Assembly: GCF_002878395.1 (NCBI RefSeq)
Contig: NC_061118.1
Span: 91,283,016 to 91,347,015, forward strand
Source: Capsicum annuum
Taxonomy: Eukaryota; Streptophyta; Magnoliopsida; Solanales; Solanaceae
DNA length: 64,000 nucleotides
Reading direction: 5' to 3'
Shown: positions 13,901-25,900 of the stretch, piece by piece
How positions within the stretch are numbered: the first letter of the stretch is position 1
Layout: each line of letters begins with the position of its first letter
Translations under genes and position numbers: made by a program
The notes under the pieces: generated by a model
The model's database searches: none
Told to the model about the DNA's origin: nothing
The model's input: the letters and a program-made list of their open reading frames with translations, nothing else

Positions 13901-16900
13901 GCTAAATAATTTGAACTTCCCATTAAGTTCGGAAGTGATCATAGGACTTGAACTTCCGATTCCAGTAGTTTTGGGACCAAAAACATCATACCCAAAAGAC
14001 ATCTTGAAAATTTTAACTTGAAAACACCAAGAAACATGATCTGGATGTCTGAAAACTTGCAGAAAAGAAACAAAAATCTGATGTCACCGGATTAGGGTTC
14101 CGATGATCGGAATCTTCAAATATTGCCGGAATCGAAATAAAAAAGTAACTGGTCGAAGCGAAATGGATCGGCGACCCCAACAAAAAAGAACTCAAAAATT
14201 CGACCGAAAACGGGTTTACGCGCTGACGCGCGACCAAATCTCGCCAGAATTTCAGAATTCCGGCAGACGCATGTCGACGCGTGGTTGGTAGTTTTCCGGC
14301 GGTTTTGGTTGGATTTTTGTCGCTTGATCTTCCCGATCCTTTTGATGGTGTTGTATTTTTCATAAAACCCACAAAATAAAAATAAAAAAAAGACACAAAT
14401 CAGTCACCGAAATTGACACACAGTGACTGAGTTTTCTTTTCTAAAATTTCTCACCAACTCTCTGATACCATGTGAGAATTAATGGAGAAAAATATTATTA
14501 AATTGTTTGTTTACATAATTACATCGAGACCCTATTTATAGACACTATAGTACAATTCTTTTTCAAGTAGTATTTTTATATACTATTCCTATTTCTACTC
14601 ATATTCTAATAATGTCCAATATATGATTTTGTAAAATCCCATATTTCATGAGATTAGGTGATTCTACTCCACAATATCCTATGTATATAAAGCCATGTAT
14701 ATGACAAAAAAACATATGAATGAAATTATTCAATCATCTTTTTCCACAAGGCATCACTTTTCGGAGCGCGATAGCCAGGACCCAGATTGACTTTTTGTTG
14801 CTTAGGAAAGGGGAAAGGGCGTTGTGTAAGGACTGTAAAGTCATCCCGAGTGAGAATCTCTCGACCCAACATAGGCTTTTGATTATGGATTTGGGTATAA
14901 AGAAGAATAGAAAGAGGAGGAGTAAGGAGTGTAGACCGAGAATTAAGTGGGGCGGCTTGACGTCAGTGAATGCGTGGGAGATAGGGGAGAGGTTGGCGGG
15001 CAAGGGGGTGTGGGAGTGTAGGAGGGACGTGGATAGTATGTGGGACAGGGCGGCAAGGTGCATCAGGGAGAATGCAAGGGAGGTGTTGGGTGTTTCTAGG
15101 GGCCGGGCCGGTCACCATCGGGGGGATTGGTGGTGGAATGAAGAGGTGGAGAAGAAAGTGGAGACCAAGAAAGAGGCGTATGCTAAGTTGGTGGAAAGTA
15201 AGGACGAAGAAGAGAAGCGGGTAAACAGGAAAGAGTACAAGCTAGCGAGGAAGGAGGCGAAGTCAGCGGTCACGGCAGCTAAGACGGCCGCTTTTGAGAG
15301 CTTGTATGCAGGGTTACAGGGGAAAGGAGGGGAGAAAAAGTTGTTTAGACTCGCTAAGGCTAGGGAGAGGAAGGGTCGTGACCTCGATCAGGTGAGGTGC
15401 ATTAAGGGGGAGGACGGTAGAGTGTTGGTGGAGGACGGCCACATAAAGAAGAGATGGCAGTCGTACTTTCATAGGCTCTTGAATGACGAGGGGGACAGAG
15501 CTATTGTGTTAGGGGAACTGGAGCACTCAGAGGAGTGTCGGGATTTTAGCTATTGTAGACGTTTTAAGGTAGAAGAGGTTAGACAGGCAGTCCGCAGGAT
15601 GCGTAGGGGTAGGGCGACGGGGCCGGATGAGATACCGGTGGAGTTTTGGAAGTTCGTTGGAGAGGCTGGTGTAAGGTGGTTGACTGGATTGTTTAATGAA
15701 ATTTTCAGGACGGCAAAGATGCCCGAGGCGTGGAGGTGGAGTACCATGATCCCTCTCTATAAGAATAAGGGAGACATTCAGAGTTGTAATAACTATAGGG
15801 GGATTAAGTTATTGAGTCACTCTATGAAGATCTGGGAGAGAGTGGTCGAGGTGAGGCTGAGACGGATAGTGTCTATCTCGGAAAACCAGTTCGGATTTAT
15901 GCCCGGCCGCTCGACGACGGAGGCAATCCACCTGGTACGGAGGTTGGCGGAGTAGTATAGGGAAAGGAAGAAGGATCTGCACATGGTGTTTATCGACCTG
16001 GAAAAGGCTTACGACAAAGTCCCCAGGGAGGTGCTTTGGAGATGCTTGGAGGTGAGGGGAGTACCGCAGGCATATATCAGAGTAATTAAGGATATGTATG
16101 AGGGAGCGAAAACCCAGGTGAGGACGGCGGGAGGAGACTCAGAGCATTTCACTGTCCGGACAGGATTGTCCGGACAGGATTGCATCAGGGATCTACTCTT
16201 AGTCCCTTTTTGTTTGCGTTAGTAATGGATGTGTTGACGCGGCGTATTCAAGGGGAGGTGCCGTGGTGTATGCTCTTTGCAGACGATGTAGTTCTGATAG
16301 ATGAGACTCGAGGGGGTGTAAATGACAAATTAGAGATGTGGAGGCAAACTCTTGAGTCTAAAGGGTTCAGGGTGAGCAGAAGCAAGACAGAGTATGTGGA
16401 ATGTAAGTTTAATGACGTGAGGCGGGAGAACGAGGTAGTAGTGAAGCTGGAAGCACAGGAGGTATGTAAGAGGGATAAGTTCAAGTATCTCGGGTCCGTG
16501 ATCCAGAGTAACGGTGAGATTGACGAGGATGTCTCGCACCGTATTGGGGCGGGATGGATGAAGTGGAAACTCGCGTCGGGGGTGCTGTGTGATAAGAAGG
16601 TGCCGCCCAAGCTTAAAGGCAAATTCTATAGGGTGGTAGTCCGTCCGGCCTTGCTGTATGGAGCGGAGTGTTGGCCAGTTAAGAACTCCCACATCCAAAA
16701 AATGAAGGTGGCAGAAATGCGGATGTTGCGCTGGATGTGTGGACTGACTCGAGGGGATAGAGTTCGGAATGAGACTATCCGGGAGAAGGTTGGTGTGACT
16801 TCAGTGGAGTGTAAGATGCGGGAAGCACGATTGAGATGGTTCGGACACGTGAAGAGGAGGGGCATGGATGCCCCGGTCCGTAGGTGTGAGAGGCTAGCGT

Positions 16901-19900
16901 TGGATGGTTTTAGGCGGGGTAGGGGTAGGCCGAAGAAGTACTGGGGTGAGGTGATTAGGCGGGACATGGAACAGTTACAGCTCACCGAGGACATGACCCT
17001 AGATAGGAAGGTCTGGAAGACGCAAATTACGGCAGAAGAGTAGGGCCAGATTGGGTCGCTAGTGTAGGGAATTACTTGGTGGGGGTTTTTTTATTTTTTT
17101 ATTTTTTATTCCCGTTATGATTCCGTATTCAGTGTTCCATGCTTATTACGAATCTGTGTGCTTCCTCTGCTATCCTCTGTTTTATATTCCTTATGGGTGC
17201 CGTATTTATGTTATGTCATCTGCTTCTGTGCTGTACTATGTGTTTGTGTGATATCTTGTGCCTTGAGCCGGGGGTCTTTCGGAAACAGCCTTTCTACTTC
17301 ATCAGAGGTAGAGGTATGGACTGCGTACATCTTACCCCCCCCAGACCCCACTAAGTGGGAATACACTGGGTTTGTTGTTGTTGTTGTTGTATCTGCCCAA
17401 AGATTGAAACCATTCAAAAACCATGTCCTAAAATGGTACTGATGAAAATAATCTAGCCACTGAAAATGTTTCTACAACCGTAGAGAATTAACTCACAATT
17501 TCAACTAGAGATTTGCAAAACACTCAAACCTCTTATCGGTTGAATGGAAAAAATTACCTAAAATGGGCTCAACTAGTTCATACCTTTTTAAAGGATAAGG
17601 AGAAATTACGACATCTTCTAAGCTCAGGACCATCTAAAGAAGACCCACGTTTGATTTCATAGAATGAACAGGAAGCAATGGTGATGCCTTGGTTATGGAA
17701 CTCTATGCTTTCGGAGATCAGTGATAGCGTTATGTTTCTGAGAACCGCTAAGGAAATTTAGGATGCAGTGAAGATGGCGTACTCCAAATGTTGCCAGGAT
17801 AATGAATTAAAAACAAAACTTTCTGCAGCAAAACAGGGAGATCGACCTGTCACTAAATATTCTAACTTTTTAGAAAGGTTATGGAAGAAATGGATCATTA
17901 TCAATTTTGTGATTCTGAAAAGATTTATTGAAAAAAGAAGGATTTATGATTTTCTTTTAGGACTAAATATGGAATTTGATGTCGTGTTCATTAAACGAAA
18001 CAATGGCCATTATACAGGCAGAAGAAGGCCGAAGGAGTGTTATGCTTAAAACTCAAATCAATGAAAGATCGGCTCTTGTGGCAAAGGGGACAAGTTCAAG
18101 AGAATCTGGAGCTCCACAACAGGAGAGCACCATCAAGCTTGCGGGTTCATTCAAACAGTCAATCAATAGGGACAATCTTTACTACACCTACTATAAAAAA
18201 TATCAGCACACCCAAGAGAGGTGCTGGAAACTAAATGGTAGACCTCCAAACGAAAACACTAGTAATGGAAAGCAGGCAAATATAGCCAACAGCCCTGAAA
18301 CTAATGAAATAAATCGGTACTCAGCTTTAGAAGGTAGTTGTTCACTGGCCTTCACAGATATTTCTTCCTCCTTTGTTACTAATGTCTCAGACAAACGTTC
18401 TCCAAATTAGGTGGTTGATTCCGAAGCGACTGGTCATATCACCAGTTCATCTTATCTCGTTATATCATATACCCCTTGTCCTAGCTATAAAAAAAATAAG
18501 TATAGTTGATGCTTTAGTAATCACTGTAGCTGGAAAAGGAGACATAACATTGGGAAAGTCCTTGATACTTAAAAATATCCTTCATGTCCCAAAGTTATAT
18601 GTAAATCTCATTTCTGTCCAAAAAGTCACCAAAGATTCCAAATGCCAAGTAACTTTCTTCCTTTATATTGTTTATTTCAGGAACAGAGGACGAAGGAGAT
18701 ATTGTTTGTTTTAGGAACAGAACACTAAGGAGATGATTGGACGTGCTAGTGAGAAAGGTGGCCCTTATTGTCTCGATTTCCGCAATGGTAAAGATACAAC
18801 TAAAAATTACTTATCTAGTGCATTCTTCTCTGAATCTATTATGTCCAATAAAGAGGAAGTATGGCTTAACCATAGTAGGTTAGGTCATCCGTCCTTCCAT
18901 GTGATCAAAATGACGTTTCCATCTTCGTTTAAAGATTTGATTGTTGAGTCTTTTCATTGTGATGATTGTGAAATTGCAAAACACAAACGTGTTTCCTTTC
19001 TAATTAGTAACAAAAGATAAGACTCTTTTTTCTCTTATTCATAGTGACACCTTCTCTCGTTTCTAATATTTATGGTGCTAGATGGTTTGTGTCATTCATT
19101 GATGATTGTACAAAAGTAACGTGGATCTATTTGTTAAAGCAAAAATCAGATGTCAACCAAATTATTCCTACCTATTTTAATTTGATCAAAACCTAAGTTG
19201 ATGTGTCAATTAAAAAGATTCAGATCTAATAATGCCAAGGACTACTTCAATTAAAACCTCTGAGTCTTCTTCCAAAAAAAAAAAAGAGGAATTATTCATG
19301 AATCTTCATGTATCGATACTTCTCAACAAAATGGAATGGGAGAGAAGAAACGGTCCGTTACTTGACATTACTAGATCACTATTGCTTCACAAAGAGGTTC
19401 CAAAACAGCATTGGGGGAAGTTGTCCTAACTGTTGCACACCTTAGCAACAAAATACCATCAAGAATTCTGAACTTTTAAAGCCCCTTGATACTCTTACGA
19501 ATTTCTTCCTTGATACTCTTACGAATTTCTTCCCGGATTTTGAAATTTCCAATAAATTGATTCATAGAATCTTCGAGAGTGTTGCCTATGTTCATATTCA
19601 TTCTCATAATAGAGGCAAATTAGATCCACGTGCTCTTAAGTGTGTTTTCATAAGATATTCTCCTACTCAAAAAGGCTACAATGTTATCAACCATCATCAA
19701 AGAAATTCTTTGTTTCAGCTGATATCCCATTTGATGAGAGTGAATCATTTTTTAATCATTCTTGCAATCAGGGGGCTCATTGAAGGGAGGGGAACCTCTA
19801 GACTTATCACTATTTGATTTGTCTATATATAGTCGTGCCAAATCCTTATCTGATTCATCATTTTGTTCAGTCACCCGAGTCTCTAAATCCGAATGAACCC

Positions 19901-22900
19901 ACCGAGTCTCCTAATCTAGATATAGATAATGGAACTCGAGAAAATAATCTACCATTGCAGGTTTATTCAAGAAGAAAGAGGCTAACTGATCAAACAACTC
20001 AACTGCAATCATCTCCTCAAGTCACTGCTCCTACTATCCGTCCCAAACCTGAACCAAACTGATCATGAAGAACCTACCTAACCTAATGACCTAGACCTTC
20101 CCATTGCACTTAGAAAAGGAACCAGAACTTGCACACAACACCCTTTGAGCCTTTCTGTGACATATCAAAACTTATCCCAAGTCATAAAGCTTTTACCTGT
20201 AACTTCCACACAATTCCTATCCCCAGAAATGTGTCTGAAGCATTAGTAAACAAAGAGTGGGAGAAAGCTATGAAGGTAGAAATGAAAGCGTTGGAGAAAA
20301 ACAAAACTTGAGAAATTGTAGAATTACCAAAATGGAAAAAGTCAGTGGGTACAGATGGGTGTTTACTGTGAAACATAAGTCAGATGGGTCAATAGAAAGA
20401 TTTAAAGCACGTTTGGTAGACAATGGTTTATACACAACCTATCGAGTTGATTATTTGGAGACTTTTGCCCCAGTGACAAAAATGAATACAGTAAGAATCT
20501 TATTATCATTGGTTGCGAGTTTTAATTGGAACCTACAACAATTTGATGTGAAAAATGCATTTTTACATGGAGACTTAGATAAGGAGATCTATATGGAGGT
20601 ACCCCCTGGTTTTGAAAGCAAGAAAGAAATGGTGTATAGACTGAAGAAGGCACTCTACGGACTAAAGCAATCACCTCGTGCATGGTTAGGAAGATTTACA
20701 AAGGTCATAATCAAGCTAGGGTATCGACAAAGTCAAGGAGACCACACCTTGTTCATAAGACACTCAAAAACAGGAAAGGAAGCATTATTAGTTTATAAAG
20801 ATGACATCATAGTAACAGGTGATGATCCAGAGAAGATACAAAATCAAAATAATTGTTTACTCAAAGAATTCGACATTAAAAAGCTTGGGAAAGTAAAGTA
20901 TTTTTTGAGAATCGATATGGCACACTAGAAACAAGGAATCTATATTTCCCAACAAAAGTATGTGTTTGATTTGCTGAAAGAAACAGAAAATTTAAGGTGT
21001 AAACTAGTGGCTACACCTATTGAATATAATCATAGATTGTGCAATGCTCCAAAAAATTCATGATAGATTAAGGTTTGTATCAAAGGCTTGTAGGGTAATT
21101 GATCGATTTGTCCCATACAAGGCCGGACATTGCTTTTGTTGTGTTGTTAGCCAATTTATGCACGATCCTGGAGAAACACATCTTCAAGCGACAGCTTTTT
21201 GCAGTATATTAAAGGAACTCCAGGAAAAGGAATACTATTCAAAAGAGGACTAGACATAGTTTTAGAGGCTTATACTGATGTTGATGCAGACTATGCTGGT
21301 TCATTAGTGGATCAAAGGGCATGTTCCGGGTATTGCACTTTCTTAGGAGGAAATTTGATGACTTGGAGGAGTAAAAAGCAAAATGTAGTAGCCAGATCAC
21401 GTGCGGAATCTAAGTTTAGATCTATGGCTATGGGAGTTTGTGAGTTTTTATGGTAAAAGATAATCTTTGATGATTTGAAGACAAGATGGGAAGGACCTAT
21501 GAGACTATATTGTGACAATAAATCAGCAATAAGAATAGCTCATATTCCTGTACAGCATGATCGTACTAGGCATATTGAAGTGGATAGACATTTCATTAAG
21601 GAGAAATTAGATAGTGGACTCATTTGTATGCCATTTGTATCTACAAAAGATCAAGTGGTCGATTCTTTAACAGAAGTACCGTCAAACAATATGTTTCAAG
21701 ATATAAGCAAGCTAGGAATGAAAGATATCCATTCACCCGCTTGAGGGGGAATGTTGGTTGATGGAGAATTTCAAGGAAGATATTCATCTTATCATATCAA
21801 GATCTGATCCTCTAAGATCTTAGGATAATTGTAATCTAGAATATCATATCTATGATTCTTTCCCTTTATGTACAATATATGATTCAGTACAATTCCAAAT
21901 TTCATGAGATTTAGGTGATTCTACTCCATGATCTCCTATGTATATAAAGCCATGTATATGACATAGAAACATATGAATGAAATTATTCAATCATCTTTTT
22001 CCACAACTATCATAATTAGTTTTAACCCGCTAATTTATGAATACTAAGATCAATTAGGGTTCTTACCACTTGTTTGGAATTTGGGAATTTTATTCTCGAA
22101 TTTCACACATCTTTCAGTTTCTGTCTTTAAGCTTTGTATTTTCGCTTCCGCATTATTTTCTTGTTTTCTGCAAGTAACCTGATTCTTATCAAAATGCAAA
22201 AGCATACCTGTTGATCTGCTGTTTTCGCCAAAGCTGAGGTCATCAACAAACATCGCCTGCTCCTTCGGCGACTTGCCTCAACTCTTTCAGATAAAGCAGC
22301 ATTCTTCCTCCATCCCAGAACATTTATTTGCTTGCTTCCATCATTTAGCAGCAAGTCTACCTCCTGTGTTCCCAGAAAAAGTAAGAAAAACAAATAGATT
22401 AAGTAACTATGAAGTGCATGACAAGAACTCCTCACAGTAGAAAAAAGCCTTCCAGTAGGGAGCGTATAGCTGCAAAAGATAGATACCAGAATATTTACCT
22501 CATCATAGATATTCGCAAGTTTCTGCCAACTCTCCAAGCGTAGGAGATTGTAAATTAAATCATACTTTATGAGATTTGCATTTTGCTGCACAAATTCCTC
22601 CCCTTCTTTCGTCAGAACAAAGCCAGCCCATTTATCAGTTGCATTCATTTCTTCAGACTGAGCAAGAAGATAATACAAGTTGCTATAAACCTCCAGGTAT
22701 TGCTCAGACCTGCAAACAACCAATGACAAAATCTGTTTGATTCCACAGTCCAAAGTACTAGTAAGTTCATTTGCCAAAGTGCTGATCCCACAAAAAACGT
22801 GTTTACCTTCCTTTTGATGATGCTTTCTGTTGTTCAAGGCTTCTGGGATCTGATAATAATATCTTTGTCATGTATTCAGGAAAGCCACTGGATCCTGCTT

Positions 22901-25900
22901 CCTCTGAGACTTTGTCTTCACACATTTCACGTCCATCTAAGAACTTGTCTATTGCATTTCCAGCTAAAACATCATCTGGTGGTTGTGGAAAGTGCTTTCT
23001 TATAGCTCTAAGGACTCTTCGGAGTTTAATGAGCCCCGTTCTCTGAAGGACGAGCAAATTTGAGAGCTTTTAAAATAATATATTATACCTCACTTGGGGA
23101 AAAAGAGGAAGGTTTGATAAATGGGATTCGAGAAAAAGAAGACACGTAGCACTTACAGAAGAAGCTTTAGCATAAGGAAGTATATACTGAAAAACATCAG
23201 CACATTGTTCCTTAGTTTGGTAATCACCCCGGCTTGTGTTCTTATGCACACCTAGATCATCTTCATAAGATGCATCAGACCTTAGATTCAATCCATACAG
23301 GCAGTAAAAGCACTGATCTAAAGCATTATCAATGGCAACTTCAAGCTCCTCTTTTGCATCTTCAATTAGCTCAGTTCCATCTTCGACCAACTGATCCTTT
23401 GACTTTGCCGATCTAGGGTACATACCATCAGAGACATCACCAACATTCTTACTGTTCTCCACTTCAGTTTTCTCAACCTCTACAGATTTACTGGCAGAAA
23501 TAGCTTCTGCACTAATCCTCTCAACAGCATCTTTATCTGAAACGGTAGCTTCCGCCCTATCTACCAGACCTGCTTCCACATTTAGCTTCTCCAAATTTGA
23601 TAAGTTTGATAACACTTTGATATGGCTTTCATGAGAAAGTTGCTCAGACTTCTGAACATTATTATCATGGGGAGACTCTTCTTCACATTGAGACATTTCA
23701 GATTCTTTGCAAGCAGATTGAAAGTTAGACTTCAGTTTCATATCCAAGTTTAATAGGTGCTTTATTGCAAGTTTTAGAAATGCTCCTTCTTCCTCTTCAC
23801 CAGTTGCATTTGCACAGCAGACACCAAACTCAGCAAGCATGTCATGGATAGACACGATCAACTCTGTCTGACATGACAAGGTAGAAGAGATCAGCTTGTT
23901 TCTAATGAAAGATTAAGATAGCAGACATTAATGTTGCAGCTGAAATTTGACAGTCTAAACCCTCTAAAGAAAGAAAGATGTCTCACTTGAGTTTTTATAG
24001 GAACATTTGGGATCAAGTGTTGGAGTTTACAAAATGCAATAGCCGCATCTACGAAGTACAAGCTTTCTCTTTGTTCCCTATGATCTGAAATTCCTGAAGC
24101 AGAAAATTTCTTACAAGAATATGTGTTGGCAACATTACACATAAACATCAGCAGCAACGACTGAATATCACCAATGACAGTCATCGGAACACCATTCTGC
24201 AAGGGAAATATGTATCAAATTCTGCAACATTAGCACAAAACTTACTTATCAAAAGAACATGCAGAAAAAATAAATTGGTTTCCGAAGATCATTGCTCATC
24301 AACTAAATAAACGTCATAATTTCTTGGAAAACTAGAATGTAAAGTACCAGTTTACATTTCTTCTAATATAATTGTCAACAAGAACATGGACCTTAATTGT
24401 ATATATGAGCGAAGTTCAGGATGAGAAAAGTGCAAAATACAGGTAAGATGAGACGCATCCATTTCCAAGGGAATGTAGTATTAAATGGAGAGAGCAAGGA
24501 AATCACAAACAAATCGAAGGGAAAAAGAGGCAAGGCTTATAACTAGAGTGCACAGATGGCAAGTCAAATGTAATTAAACTTCCCAGTTTTTGTTTTTTGA
24601 GTAGACTTATCACTTTCTTTCCTTGGTGGACAAAGGATTTTGACCAAATGAAACACATGACAGACTATCATATTGGCATAATTAACTTCTAATCTTACAA
24701 GAAGCATCATAACCATAGAACTACGGTTGACTATCTAGTATGCAACGTCAAAACTATGACAAACAGGAGAAAGTTGTGAACAAACAAGCATAATATGACT
24801 AAAGTTGGTCAAAACCCATAAGAAAGATGCTTCATTTGAGCTTTTGCAGTAGTATTTGCCTATTTGGGATCAAATTTTGAAGTTTACAGACTACATTATC
24901 TACATATTCGAACTATCAAATGTTGAAGTTTACAAAATGCATTATCTACATCTTCAAACTATCAAATTTCTCTTTGTTTACTTTGTTCTGCAGCTCCAGG
25001 TCCAGTCAGCTCTTTGAAAACTAGGTGATAGCATTTGTTAGATTAGGAATAAGACAGTATTTTTTAATCAGGTAAACAATTCATTTCATAAATCAAAAGG
25101 CCAAAATAGGCCGCATACAAGAAGTACACCAAAAAGTAAAGAACCGCCAAAAACATATGGATCTCTACGAAAGACCCCCCAATCTTCTATAAACCAGTGG
25201 AGTTCATAAAAGAAAGCAAAGAAAGGTCCTCAACAAAGCTGTCCCCTCTCTCCATATCTCTACGTACTGTTGGGTGCAGATAACATGCTTGTTCTATTTT
25301 ACAGCAAAGATTGCATTTTTTGACCGAATTTTTCACGTTCAAATAATAGTTGCACCAACAATAAATAAGGGATCGGAGACTACTACTCAACTGCCCAAAA
25401 CTCATTTGTACCCTTCCAAAAGCCCTCCTATTTCTCTCTCTCCAAATGATCCACATTAAAGCCAGAGGAACAACATTCTAGGCCTTGCTCTTTCTCCTGC
25501 TTCTTCAAGCTTTGCAACAAAACAGCAAGTCCTTCACAGATCTTCACATCACCCAAGACATACCAAACCAACTAACATATCCCACCGAAGTCTGGTGGCC
25601 TAGGAATAGGGTTGTGTTAGGATCTTTGGAGAACGATCAAGTCACAAGACCATGAACAGAAAAGTCTGAATCAATTGATTTCGACTTTCCCTTGCCTTTG
25701 TTTGAATTCCTAGATCAGCCTATTTTGTAGATAAATTCAGCCAAAGGGAGGCTAAAACCTTAGAATTCAATAGAAGAGATAATTCAAATCTCTTTTTTTA
25801 TTGAAACTATTCGTATTCCTTATATCTCCCCTTAAATAGGAGTCTTATTACATCAATAGCAAGCCTAATCCTTATGAAACTAGGAAACATAAAAGTATTC

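Larger units (their letters stand above)
9523..22005 (+). mobile_element. Copia-3: LTR retrotransposon split by two later insertions
   Basis: The 3' LTR (21752-22005, 254 bp, TGTTGGTTGATGG to TTTTTCCACA) matches a split 5' LTR, 9523-9640 plus 14612-14748. The outer flanks AATAT and ACTAT are a 4/5 target duplication. Inside come copia-2 (in the 5' LTR), RTE copy B (directly after the 5' LTR, replacing the primer-binding site and start of gag) and then gag-pol from about 17420. The polypurine tract CTTGAGGGGGAA precedes the 3' LTR. The order of events is copia-3 first, then the two insertions. Confidence 0.9.

Noticed and set aside
14734..16994. Minus-strand open frames up to 124 codons
   Set aside because: Shadows of RTE copy B; the coding strand has the reverse transcriptase motifs.
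22127..22837. 236-codon continuous minus-strand frame taken as one exon
   Set aside because: It joins exons 10 and 11 through intron 10 by chance; splice sites and family resemblance support two exons.
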